Of a DNA stretch of 64,000 bases, positions 19,897 through 28,533 are shown in pieces. Under the pieces are notes generated by a model. The model was not told the DNA's origin, made no database searches, and worked only from the letters and a program-made list of their open reading frames with translations. Each line of letters opens with the position of its first letter. The first letter of the stretch is position 1. Source of the DNA: Tubiluchus corallicola (Eukaryota > Priapulida > Priapulimorpha > Priapulimorphida > Tubiluchidae); NCBI GenBank assembly GCA_030141605.1, contig JAQGDQ010002388.1, positions 106,452 to 170,451 of the forward strand, written 5' to 3'. The translations under genes were made by a program, and so were the position numbers.

Positions 19897-21021
19897 ATGG
19901 CTAAGCATTCTTCTTCATGTTCAAATCCCCCTCTTATTTCGGTTATCATGCCGTCTTATAACCGAGAGAAATTTATTATAGACAGTATTGAAAGCGTTCT
20001 TAGGCAGACTTATAAAAACTGGGAGCTAATTATTATTGATGACGTTTCCTCTGATAACACTGTTTCTATTATTCAGAAGTATCAGCAAAGCGAACATCGA
20101 ATCACACTATTACAAAACGAACATAATATGGGAGTTGCCGCAACAGTCAACCGGGGCATCGCACAAGCAAAGGGAACTTATATAGCTCGTCTTGACGATG
20201 ATGATTGCTTTCATCCTAGAAAGTTAGAGATTCATACACAGTTTATGGAGAATAACACGCATATTGATATAAGTGGAACAGCGAATTTTACGGTTTACAA
20301 CGATGGTACGATTGCTCATCAATCTCATCGGTATGACTTCCCCTCTTCTATTTTGAAATTCGCGACGCCTTTTCGGTTGATGTGTTTACAGACGACATTT
20401 ATGGCAAGGGCGACATTATTTCAAAAGCTTTATAAACAGGCAGGCCATTTTTACAATCCTGTTTTTCGCAGGGGAGAAGATTGGGAACTCTTTCTCCGGA
20501 TCGCTGTTGATGATACTCTTAGTGCTGCAAATCTCTCTTTACCGTTAACGTATGTACGGTATGCTTCCAGGCCACCTGTAACGTTTGATGATCTGTCCAA
20601 TCCCGAGGTTCCTTATAGCCTAGGGCAGAAAAGCCTGGAAGATTTTATTCATGTTATTTTTGATGGGCAGAATGATATTTTACCGGAAGGTTTCTGGAGT
20701 CATTACAATATGTATACGCTTTCTATTGCAGATTTAAAAAGGCTTTTAGCTTCATTTAAGCAACATTGGGTTAAACGATATCGTCTTTATTCTTTTTACG
20801 AGCGTTCGGCTGTAAAATTTGTAATTGCGGATATTTTACGTCGTTATTATCGCGGCTACACAAAATACAACCAAGAATGCGGGAAATTCATACATCTGCA
20901 AAAGAATATATGTTGTTTAAACCGTATTGTTAATTACGCAAATTTTCGTACAAAATCTCGGCGCTTTTCTGAAAAAAGCGATTATATAGATATATTCAAA
21001 ACCTCATCTTCTCATAGTTAA
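19897..21021 (+). CDS. Glycosyltransferase family 2
   Basis: A GT-A fold enzyme that transfers a sugar from a nucleotide-sugar to an acceptor. The N-terminus has PLISVIMPSYNREKFIIDSIESVL (residues about 13-36), LIIIDDVSSDNT near residue 45 and the metal-binding DxD as RLDDDD near residue 98. The acceptor-side GEDWELFLRIA is near residue 195. The last 120 residues are basic and less conserved. ATG 19897 has AGAAGG just upstream and is preferred to ATG 19876. The acceptor cannot be inferred; surface polysaccharide is a reasonable guess. Confidence 0.85.
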   Translation: MAKHSSSCSNPPLISVIMPSYNREKFIIDSIESVLRQTYKNWELIIIDDVSSDNTVSIIQKYQQSEHRITLLQNEHNMGVAATVNRGIAQAKGTYIARLDDDDCFHPRKLEIHTQFMENNTHIDISGTANFTVYNDGTIAHQSHRYDFPSSILKFATPFRLMCLQTTFMARATLFQKLYKQAGHFYNPVFRRGEDWELFLRIAVDDTLSAANLSLPLTYVRYASRPPVTFDDLSNPEVPYSLGQKSLEDFIHVIFDGQNDILPEGFWSHYNMYTLSIADLKRLLASFKQHWVKRYRLYSFYERSAVKFVIADILRRYYRGYTKYNQECGKFIHLQKNICCLNRIVNYANFRTKSRRFSEKSDYIDIFKTSSSHS

Positions 21022-21127
21022 GCGGGATATTTCTTTGATCGCTTTTCTTCTATAAAGCTGCTAGTATAAACATGTTTACTCACTCTATTTAATTATATTA
21101 TGGTTATAGTGCCAGAAAGGTTATTTC

Positions 21128-22618
21128 ATGAAGCCTTATCATATTCTTCATTCTTCCGATCATGTTGCTGTTGCTCTTATTTCCTTACAGGCTGGAGAGA
21201 GTTTTTCAATTAATGGTCATTTAGTTACTCTTCAAGACTCTATTCCTGCGGGGCATAAATTTTCTTTGGCTGATTTACCGGCTCATTCTGATATTATCAA
21301 GTATGGTAGTCCTATTGGTCATACGCTCTGCGCTATTAAAGCAGGAGAGCATGTTCATACGCATAATTTAGCGACGAATTTATCAGGGGTTTCCGAGTAT
21401 AGTTATCATCCTGTTTCGCCTCCTCTTTTTTCATCGCCTTTTTCGCCTCCTGATATTTTTGTGTATGAGCGCCATAATGGCGCGATTGGTATTCGCAACG
21501 AGCTTTGGATACTTCCTACTGTGGGGTGTGTCAATGGAATTGGCCAGCAGGCGATTGAGCGTTTTTACCGGGATATTCCTGCGGATGACATTGATGGTGT
21601 TTTTGTTTTTGGGCATAATTATGGCTGTTCTCAGCTTGGTGAGGATTATAAGAACACGCGTACAATTTTACAGTGTATGGCATCTCATCCCAATGCGGGA
21701 GGTGTTTTGGTTTTAGGGTTGGGGTGTGAAAATAATCAAATTGGTGATTTTTCTAACACTCTTTCAGGTCATGATCCTAAGAGGATTCGTTTTATGGCTT
21801 GCCAGGATGTTGATGATGAGTTGGAGCATGCCGTTTCTCTTCTGAAGGAATTGTATGAGGTTATGCGCTATGACAAAAGGCGCCGCCATGACTTTAGCGC
21901 GCTAAAAGTCGGCTTGAAGTGTGGTGGTTCTGATGGGTTTTCCGGTATTACGGCCAATCCTTTACTGGGTGTTTTTTCGGATTATCTTATTGGCCATGGT
22001 GGGAGTACAATTCTGACCGAGGTGCCGGAGATGTTTGGAGCGGAAACATTATTGATGAATCGTTGTATAACTGAGGAGGTTTATGAAAAGCTTGTATGTT
22101 TGATCAATGATTTCAAAGCCTATTTTATTGCTCATAATCAGGAAATTTATGAAAATCCTTCTCCTGGTAATAAAAAAGGGGGAATTACTACGTTGGAGGA
22201 GAAATCTCTTGGCTGTACGCAAAAGTCTGGCCATAGTTTTGTTGTGAATGTTCTTTCTTATGGCAAGCGGTTAGAAACGCAAGGTTTGAATCTATTGAAT
22301 GCGCCTGGGAATGATCTTGTAGCCACGACGGCTTTAGGGGCGAGCGGCTGCCATCTTGTTCTTTTCACGACGGGGCGCGGCACACCTTTTGGAGGCTTTG
22401 TTCCGACGATGAAGATTTCAACGAATACACCTTTATGGGCTAAAAAGGGTCATTGGATTGATTTCAATGCGGGTGAGCTTGTAAACGATGAATCGATGGA
22501 GAATTTACTAAAACTGTTTATCAATGAAATTGCTGCTGTTGCGAGTGGAAAACGCATCACCAGTGAGCGGAATAATTGCCGGGAAATGGCGATTTTTAAA
22601 TCGGGTGTTACTTTATAG
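21128..22618 (+). CDS. uxaA: Altronate dehydratase (UxaA family)
   Basis: Dehydrates D-altronate to 2-keto-3-deoxygluconate in galacturonate breakdown. The N-terminal SAF domain (residues about 10-90, GEHVHTHNL at its end) is followed by the large iron-binding GD_AH domain. That domain has NELWILPTVGCVNG near residue 125, GHNYGCSQLGED near residue 165 and CGGSDGFSGITANP near residue 265. At 496 aa it matches UxaA rather than the longer galactarate dehydratase GarD. No other galacturonate genes lie nearby, so the physiological substrate could be another sugar acid. Confidence 0.85.
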   Translation: MKPYHILHSSDHVAVALISLQAGESFSINGHLVTLQDSIPAGHKFSLADLPAHSDIIKYGSPIGHTLCAIKAGEHVHTHNLATNLSGVSEYSYHPVSPPLFSSPFSPPDIFVYERHNGAIGIRNELWILPTVGCVNGIGQQAIERFYRDIPADDIDGVFVFGHNYGCSQLGEDYKNTRTILQCMASHPNAGGVLVLGLGCENNQIGDFSNTLSGHDPKRIRFMACQDVDDELEHAVSLLKELYEVMRYDKRRRHDFSALKVGLKCGGSDGFSGITANPLLGVFSDYLIGHGGSTILTEVPEMFGAETLLMNRCITEEVYEKLVCLINDFKAYFIAHNQEIYENPSPGNKKGGITTLEEKSLGCTQKSGHSFVVNVLSYGKRLETQGLNLLNAPGNDLVATTALGASGCHLVLFTTGRGTPFGGFVPTMKISTNTPLWAKKGHWIDFNAGELVNDESMENLLKLFINEIAAVASGKRITSERNNCREMAIFKSGVTL

Positions 22619-22656
22619 CTTTTTCGCAATTCAATTGATTAAGGAGATTGAATCGT

Positions 22657-23847
22657 ATGCCCTCCCCTTTTCCAGATTTTTTTTATCAGGAGAAGCTTTC
22701 TTCTTTACGGCGGGATCATTGTTATAGAGAGATTCTTCCTTTACAAGCCAGTGATAGCCGTACGATCGCGATAGGGGAAGATTCTTATTTAAACTTTTCC
22801 AGTAACGACTATCTTGGTCTTTCTTCTCATCCTTTTCTTGCGGAGCGTGCTTATGATTGGCAGAGTTCTTTTGGTACGGGTTCTCGTTCTTCTCGTCTTA
22901 TTTGCGGCACTTTGGAATCTGTATTGACGCTTGAGAAGAAGATTGCGCGTTTTAAGAAGAAGGAGGCTTCTCTTCTTTTTTGTTCTGGTTTTCAGGCGAA
23001 TGTCACGCTTTTAGCGGCACTTTTTGACAAATCTGTTTTAAGGGCTTCTCCGCTTGTTTTTTCGGATCGCCTTAACCACGCGAGTTTACATCTTGGTTGC
23101 CAAGCGGCAGGCGTTCGGCAGATTCGGTATCGCCATCTTGATATGGCTCATTTATCGTCTTTACTAGAGAAACACTCCGCGTCTTTGGCACCAAAGTTCA
23201 TTGTAACGGAGTCTCTATTTAGCATGGACGGCACCTGTACGCCTCTTTCTGCTATCTCTTCTTTAGCACGAGAGCATAACGCCATGCTTATTGTGGATGA
23301 CGCGCATGCGACAGGAATCTTAGGAAAAGATGGTTCCGGTTTAGCAAGTAAGTATAGTGATCATATTGATATTGTTATCACGACGTTTAGCAAAGCGATG
23401 GGAAGTTTTGGCGGAGCGATTGCCTGCAGCCATCTTCTTAAGGATTATCTTATCAATTGCTGTCGTGGTTTTATTTATTCGACGGCGCTTCCTCCGTCTG
23501 TTGCGGGTTCGATTGATGCGGCTGTTGATCTTGTTCCGACGTTAGAGTCCGAGCGCATGCATGTTCAGGCGCTTTCTGCTTTGTTGCGGGAGGAGATTTT
23601 AGAAATAGGAATGGAGACTTTTTCTGATTCGTCTCATATTGTTCCTCTTTTTTTGCATGATTCTGATCGTTGTTTATCATTTGCGCGTTTTCTTCGTGAA
23701 AAACGAATCTATGCACCCGCAATTCGCCCCCCTTCTGTTCCGTTCGGGCGTTCTAGAGTACGTTTTTCATTGACTGCTCTTCATAAAAAAAGTGATATAG
23801 AAACCCTTATTAAGGCTCTTCATTACGCGTCTTTGTCTATAAAATAG
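22657..23847 (+). CDS. bioF: 8-amino-7-oxononanoate synthase BioF
   Basis: PLP enzyme condensing pimeloyl-ACP/CoA with L-alanine in biotin synthesis. Visible are YLNFSSNDYLGLS near residue 46, the substrate-stacking DRLNHASLH near residue 140, DDAHATG near residue 205 and the PLP Lys in TTFSKAMGSFGG near residue 240. At 396 aa it fits BioF or the related KBL; the short N-terminus favours BioF. ATG 22657 lies 10 nt after AAGGAG, while the TTG at 22648 is too close to it. No other bio genes adjoin. Confidence 0.85.
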   Translation: MPSPFPDFFYQEKLSSLRRDHCYREILPLQASDSRTIAIGEDSYLNFSSNDYLGLSSHPFLAERAYDWQSSFGTGSRSSRLICGTLESVLTLEKKIARFKKKEASLLFCSGFQANVTLLAALFDKSVLRASPLVFSDRLNHASLHLGCQAAGVRQIRYRHLDMAHLSSLLEKHSASLAPKFIVTESLFSMDGTCTPLSAISSLAREHNAMLIVDDAHATGILGKDGSGLASKYSDHIDIVITTFSKAMGSFGGAIACSHLLKDYLINCCRGFIYSTALPPSVAGSIDAAVDLVPTLESERMHVQALSALLREEILEIGMETFSDSSHIVPLFLHDSDRCLSFARFLREKRIYAPAIRPPSVPFGRSRVRFSLTALHKKSDIETLIKALHYASLSIK

Positions 23848-23924
23848 AGCCATTTTCTTTTTTTATGTTAAATTATAGTATTAGCTATTATCATTTACGA
23901 TTTTTTATAAATTTATGGCAACCG

Positions 23925-24896
23925 ATGATATATGATGACAAAGCAATTCAATGGCCCTGCCAACGCTCTCTCTTTCATATTATTGAGCAGTGGTTAGAGT
24001 GGATTGAATATGAGAGGCGACTATCTTATAATACGAAGATAGCATATCAGAAGGATATTTTCTTTTTTCTAAAATTCATGGAAAACCATCTTGCTTTTAG
24101 GCCAGGTGTTTCTGATCTGCTCAATTTAGAAACGACTGACTTTAGAAGTTGGATCGCTCATCGTCTTTATGAGAATATTCAGCGTTCTTCCGCTGCCAGG
24201 GAGCTTTCTTCCATCAAGAGTTTTTTTCTTTTTCTTGACAGGGAGGGCTATGGGAAGAATGATGCTATTAGCACGATCAGAGCGCCTAAGAAGCCGCATA
24301 TTGTCCCCAGACCGCTTTCTAAGGAAGGAACGATTGATCTTATTGAGGAGGCGCCTTCAGAGCAGAAAGAAAATTGGCTTTCTTTACGGGACAAGGCTTT
24401 TTTTTCTCTCTTATACGGTTGTGGTTTACGCATTGACGAGGCGTTGGCCTTAAATTGCGGAGATCTTCCTCCTCATGGAAGCCCGGAAGGGTTTCTGCTG
24501 ATTATGGGAAAAGGAAAAAAGGAGCGGCTTGTTCCTTTTATTTCTCCTGTAGAGACAGCGATTCATCATTATTTATTTATTTCTCCCTGGCCACAGGCGA
24601 AGGAGGATCCTCTTTTCCGTGGAAAACAAGGTAAGAGGCTTTCTGCTGGTGTTATGCAAAGGCAAATGAGGAAGCTTCGTGCGCTTATGGGTCTTCCGCA
24701 TTCTGCTACACCTCACGCGCTTCGCCATAGTTTTGCGACTCATCTGTTGCAGGAAGGGCTTGATTTGCGTTCAATACAAGAGCTTCTAGGTCACACTTCT
24801 CTCACTTCGACGCAACGATATACAGAAATTACAAATGTGGAATTAAAGAAAACTTATATGAAAGCACACCCTAGAGCACAAAAAGACAAAAAATAA
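23925..24896 (+). CDS. xerC: Tyrosine recombinase XerC
   Basis: Resolves chromosome dimers at dif together with XerD. The SAM-like core-binding domain covers residues about 15-115 (LEWIEYERRLSYNTKIAYQKDI). The catalytic domain has the first Arg in LLYGCGLRIDEALAL near residue 180, Lys in GKGKKERLVP, HALRHSFATHLL near residue 270, GHTSL, and the nucleophile Tyr in TSTQRYTEI near residue 302. It closely follows bioF. ATG 23925 is chosen because it gives the usual N-terminus; ATG 23865 in the same frame is the alternative, and neither has a strong ribosome-binding site. Confidence 0.88.
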   Translation: MIYDDKAIQWPCQRSLFHIIEQWLEWIEYERRLSYNTKIAYQKDIFFFLKFMENHLAFRPGVSDLLNLETTDFRSWIAHRLYENIQRSSAARELSSIKSFFLFLDREGYGKNDAISTIRAPKKPHIVPRPLSKEGTIDLIEEAPSEQKENWLSLRDKAFFSLLYGCGLRIDEALALNCGDLPPHGSPEGFLLIMGKGKKERLVPFISPVETAIHHYLFISPWPQAKEDPLFRGKQGKRLSAGVMQRQMRKLRALMGLPHSATPHALRHSFATHLLQEGLDLRSIQELLGHTSLTSTQRYTEITNVELKKTYMKAHPRAQKDKK

Positions 24897-25113
24897 AACA
24901 CACCAAAAAGTTAAAGTTTAAATATTAAAATACACTCATAAAGTATGGAAGTAATTCATTGCAATCTTTAAAAGTTTTTTATTGAAATAGTTATCTACTT
25001 ATAGTAAAAATTATTAAATAATATAGTATGAAATTTTAGTATCAACTTATTTTCACAAATACTTAAAGTAGAGATCAAAAATTATTTTTACAGTTAGGGG
25101 CTAAAATCTTCAC

Positions 25114-25491
25114 ATGAAAAAATCTCTTGTTAAGATCGACACACTTATCGGAAAAAATTTTGAAAAATATCGCTTTGGAAGCCGTATGAACAATAAGTCT
25201 GTTGCTGAGCATTTAAATCTTTCGACTTCCACGCTCAAGCGTATGATTAATGGACGGAGTTCTTTTACTTCTTTTCATCTTTGGAGGGCCGCGCATCTTT
25301 TTAACGTGAAGTACGAAGATTTCTTTTTAGGGATTGATGATAAGCATCTGAATGATTCAGAGATTCACAAAGAGGCTGATAAAGTAAAAGAAACAGAGCA
25401 ATTTATTCGACTTTACAGTAAGATACGCACCCATATAAGGCGTAAGCATATTGCCGCTTTTATAAAGGCCATTCCGCGCAATAGCGGTTGA
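25114..25491 (+). CDS. Small XRE-family helix-turn-helix regulator
   Basis: A 125-aa protein with a Cro/CI-type HTH at residues about 25-70: NNKSVAEHLNLSTSTLKRMINGRSSFTSFHLWRAAHLFNV. It is followed by a charged tail with IRTHIRRKH. It resembles the single-domain XRE proteins common in Rhodospirillales. It stands alone after a 217-bp AT-rich gap and converges on a methyltransferase gene, 17 bp away. Its target is unknown. Confidence 0.75.
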   Translation: MKKSLVKIDTLIGKNFEKYRFGSRMNNKSVAEHLNLSTSTLKRMINGRSSFTSFHLWRAAHLFNVKYEDFFLGIDDKHLNDSEIHKEADKVKETEQFIRLYSKIRTHIRRKHIAAFIKAIPRNSG

Positions 25492-25508
25492 CTGTAAGTC
25501 TTTTTTCC

Positions 25509-26270
25509 CTATAGTTTCTTCCAGGCAGTCAAGTAGCAGATATGGAATGTTGAGTTATATTGATTGTTTGGTTTGTTATTTTCCGACCAGAATTTTCCGA
25601 GAATTTTCGCGACTGTTTGTTCGTCAGGTAAAAAGGTTATAGGGGGAAGAATCTTTTTTTCTTCCATTTGCTTCAGGTCAGCAATCAAGGTATCAATAGA
25701 GGGCCAGCAGACATTAATTTTATCCACGTCTGCGACAGGCAAGGTAAATTTCTGTTTTATCAGCCAGTCTCCTGCTGTTTGAAGAGAGTCAAGAGGTGTA
25801 TATTGAATTTGCGCATGGAACTTAGGGTCTGTTGCGTATGCTTTTTTCATGACGTTTTTAATTTCCTGCAAGCTTCCGTCACAAGGGAGTGTTAAGCACA
25901 TCATTCCGCCTTTTTTCAAGACTCGCATGATCTGGTGCAAGAATACTGACAAAGTCTGGTAGCAAGGAAGATTCATGCAGCTTGTCACGAGATCAAAGCT
26001 TTCTTCTTTAAAATTGAGGTAGATTTGTTTTTTCACTTCTCTTTTTTCTGTTGCCTCTTGTGTTTCGTTGTGTATGAAACCGCGAGGAGATTCATAGTTT
26101 GTCAGATGAGAAATCTGTTTATGCTGTGCCAGCAAAGAGGACAGTTCATTATTTCGCTCTCCAATATCAAGGGCTAGCGGGAAATTTTTCCTGATATCCT
26201 CTATTCGTTCTATCATTCTTCCTGCGATTTCCAGTCGTAGGAAATTATGGTCTTTATTATTTTCTGTCAT
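25509..26270 (-). CDS. SAM-dependent methyltransferase-fold protein, NDUFAF5/BioC-like
   Basis: The N-terminal FLRLEIAGRMIERIEDIRKNFPLALDIG strongly resembles NDUFAF5-type proteins, which hydroxylate an arginine of complex I in mitochondria. Their alphaproteobacterial relatives are often annotated BioC-like. Motif I is DIGERN rather than the glycine-rich DxGxGxG, as in that subfamily. The later core is SFDLVTSC...QIMRVLKKGGMMCLTLP (residues about 95-135). It lies 62 bp downstream of dnaX, where ybaB-recR often sits in other bacteria. A role in biotin synthesis beside bioF is possible but less likely. Confidence 0.72.
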   Translation of the reverse strand: MTENNKDHNFLRLEIAGRMIERIEDIRKNFPLALDIGERNNELSSLLAQHKQISHLTNYESPRGFIHNETQEATEKREVKKQIYLNFKEESFDLVTSCMNLPCYQTLSVFLHQIMRVLKKGGMMCLTLPCDGSLQEIKNVMKKAYATDPKFHAQIQYTPLDSLQTAGDWLIKQKFTLPVADVDKINVCWPSIDTLIADLKQMEEKKILPPITFLPDEQTVAKILGKFWSENNKPNNQYNSTFHICYLTAWKKL

Positions 26271-26332
26271 GGGGATATTTATGCTGTTAACATTATGAAA
26301 AAGCGCTATTTAAGCTATGGTCATTAAAATCT

Positions 26333-28105
26333 CTATAGTATATTGCCTTGTTTTATTTCGATCAGCTCTGCTTCTGGAAAGAGGCTTTTGGCTTTTTGAA
26401 CAGCGGAATCATGAGCCGCTTCTTTTAATTTTTGTTTATAATTCTCTTGCTCTATTTCGGCGAGTGTTGGTAAGCCCTCTTCTTCAAAAAGGCGTATATT
26501 CCACATTTGCCCTGTTATAGATTCCAATGTATTTTTTAATTTTTTTGCAAATTCATCCATCACGGAACTTTGCAGCCGTATTGTTAATGTTTGTTGTTGG
26601 CAATCGATCAGATGCACTTTTTGCTTAAGCTGCACCGCGAGAAAATCTTCGCGTTTTTCTTCAAGAATTGTAATAATTTTTTGAAAGTTGCCCATTATTT
26701 CGCCTATATTTTTCTCGGGAGAAGAGTGTGTTTTTTCTTCTAAGTATATTTCTTCTTTTAAAGGCGCTGGTTTTTCTTCAGGAAGGTTTTCAGAATATTG
26801 TTTCTTTTGCTCAAATAGAGAGGATGTCTGTTTTTCAGGGAGGGTAATTTTTTTTTCAGAAGAGGTTTTTTGTTCCTGATCGGGCGTTTTTTGTTTTTTT
26901 TCCAGCGATGTTTCTGCTTCAAGCTCTTTGATAATTTCCGCTGGTGTTGGAAGCTGGTTTGTCCAGATAATGCGGATCAATGCGATTTCCGCGGTTTGCA
27001 AAGGAAAGGGCGTCATATTAATTTCTTGAACAGCTTTCAGAAGCATTTGCCACAGGCGCATTAGCTCTGGCAACGATAAGGAATTCGCCAATTTTTCCCC
27101 TTCTTTTTTTTCCTTTTCCGTTTCAAAAATAAAGGATTGGAAGAGGCTTTCCGGCTCGATGGAGAGGCGCAACAAGCTATGGCAAAGTTCCATCATATCG
27201 GAAAAAACAACAAGAGGTTCTACACCGGCCATATATTGTTGATTAAGGATACTCAAGGCTTGTTGTGTATTCCCTTCTATAATTTCTTTCCACAGGTCGA
27301 TAATGAAGGCTTTATCCGCAAGCCCCAGCATATCCTGAATATGTTCTGCGGTAATTTCACTTCCGCAATGAGCAATAGCTTGATCAAGGAGGCTTAATCC
27401 ATCACGTACAGACCCGTCTGCTGCGCGTGCCAGAATTTTCATTGCTTCTGGAGAAAGAGATACATTTTCCTGAGCGCATATGGATTCATAATGATTCATA
27501 AGCGTTTCTGTAGAAACGCGCTTGAGTGTAAAACGCTGGCATCGTGAAAGGACAGTAACAGGAATTTTTCGTGTTTCAGTTGTGGCAAAGATAAAACGAA
27601 TATGGGCTGGTGGCTCTTCTAATGTTTTAAGCAGGGCATTAAAAGCATTTTTTGAGAGCATATGAATTTCATCAATAATATAAATTTTAAATCGAGCAGA
27701 AACAGGCGCATAGCGTATATTTTCAATAAGCTCGCGTATATCGTCCACACCGGTATGGCTTGCGGCGTCCATTTCCAAAACATCCATATGTCGATCGTGT
27801 GCAATAGCCCTGCAATGTTCACATTCTCCGCAGGGTTGCACTGTTGGGCTGTCATTTTTCCCATCTTTTCCGATACAATTCAATGCCCTAGCGAGAATAC
27901 GCGCTGTTGTTGTTTTTCCGACTCCCCGAACGCCTGTCAGCAAGAAAGCATGTGCCAGCCTGCCTGTTCGCAAAGCATTTGAAAGCGTCTGCACGAGGAT
28001 ATCTTGCCCAACGAGTGTTTTAAAGTCTTGAGGTCTATATTTACGAGCCAGTACAACATAATCGTTATAATGTGCTGTATGAGAGGTAGCGGGAAAAGTT
28101 TCCAT
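26333..28105 (-). CDS. dnaX: DNA polymerase III subunits tau/gamma DnaX
   Basis: Clamp-loader ATPase that also tethers the replicative polymerases. N-terminal AAA+ domain: YRPQDFKTLVGQ near residue 22, Walker A GVRGVGKTTTAR near residue 58, a four-Cys zinc site (CIGKDG...CGECEHC) near residues 76-103, IDEIHMLS near residue 149 and TTETRKIPVTVLSRCQRF near residue 175. Residues about 390-470 are a Lys/Glu-rich linker, followed by the C-terminal tau domain (590 aa total). The linker is encoded by long A runs (A8 and A9), a possible slippage site for a gamma form. Confidence 0.93.
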   Translation of the reverse strand: METFPATSHTAHYNDYVVLARKYRPQDFKTLVGQDILVQTLSNALRTGRLAHAFLLTGVRGVGKTTTARILARALNCIGKDGKNDSPTVQPCGECEHCRAIAHDRHMDVLEMDAASHTGVDDIRELIENIRYAPVSARFKIYIIDEIHMLSKNAFNALLKTLEEPPAHIRFIFATTETRKIPVTVLSRCQRFTLKRVSTETLMNHYESICAQENVSLSPEAMKILARAADGSVRDGLSLLDQAIAHCGSEITAEHIQDMLGLADKAFIIDLWKEIIEGNTQQALSILNQQYMAGVEPLVVFSDMMELCHSLLRLSIEPESLFQSFIFETEKEKKEGEKLANSLSLPELMRLWQMLLKAVQEINMTPFPLQTAEIALIRIIWTNQLPTPAEIIKELEAETSLEKKQKTPDQEQKTSSEKKITLPEKQTSSLFEQKKQYSENLPEEKPAPLKEEIYLEEKTHSSPEKNIGEIMGNFQKIITILEEKREDFLAVQLKQKVHLIDCQQQTLTIRLQSSVMDEFAKKLKNTLESITGQMWNIRLFEEEGLPTLAEIEQENYKQKLKEAAHDSAVQKAKSLFPEAELIEIKQGNIL

Positions 28106-28131
28106 AAATTATCACCGAATTTGAACAATGA

Positions 28132-28226
28132 CATAGAGACCGACAACGACCCAGAAAATCTTGGTACAGCTGCTTCCTTTCGGATCTGACTGGGTTAGCA
28201 AGGATTCTGTCCGTTGCGGCCTCCAT
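28132..28226 (-). ncRNA. ffs: Signal recognition particle 4.5S RNA
   Basis: Read on the minus strand, the sequence contains the conserved SRP helix 8 core CAGATCCGAAAGGAAGCAGC. Its ends, GAGGCCG near 28223 and CGGUCUC near 28136, pair to form the long hairpin of the bacterial small SRP RNA; CAACGG with CGUUG and CAGA with UCUG extend the stem. The RNA lies 27 bp upstream of dnaX on the same strand, a common bacterial arrangement. Ends are approximate to a few bases. Confidence 0.9.
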
Positions 28227-28232
28227 CTACTG

Positions 28233-28261
28233 AGTATTTGAAAAAAAAAAGAAAAAATCAA
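28233..28261 (-). promoter_or_regulatory. Probable sigma-70 promoter of ffs-dnaX
   Basis: On the minus strand TTGATT (complement of 28256-28261) is followed after 17 nt of T-rich DNA by AATACT (28233-28238). The SRP RNA 5' end begins about 7 nt further on, as expected. The -35 is good; the -10 is moderate. Confidence 0.55.
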
Positions 28262-28533
28262 GCCTTAATTTTTTTGCTGTTCATAAGCGGGGGAAAAACG
28301 GCCTTTACACCCTAGTTTTTTCTATTAAAGAATAAAGATAAAATAATGAAACGTTGTTTACATCATATTCTTGAGTCTATATAATTTACAGAAAATATTT
28401 AATTATCGTCAATTTTTCCAATGGTTAATTATTATCAACTTTTCAATTCATACAATTTATCTATATTCAAAAGTAAAGTTTTCAGGGATTATTTCTATAA
28501 TTTTTTAACTTAAACTCAAGGTGTCAATACGAA
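28262..28533 (+). other. AT-rich intergenic region before the ankyrin gene
   Basis: About 270 bp between the divergent ffs promoter and the ankyrin gene. It is very AT-rich, with no open frame or RNA recognised. AAGGTG at about 28519 can serve as ribosome-binding site for the downstream gene. Confidence 0.6.

Noticed and set aside
19402-24896. Genomic island with integrase (xerC)
   Set aside because: The recombinase has XerC architecture and chromosomal housekeeping motifs; no att repeats, tRNA boundary or mobile genes accompany it.
26317-27397. Several plus-strand open frames within dnaX
   Set aside because: They are antisense shadows of the strongly supported dnaX gene.
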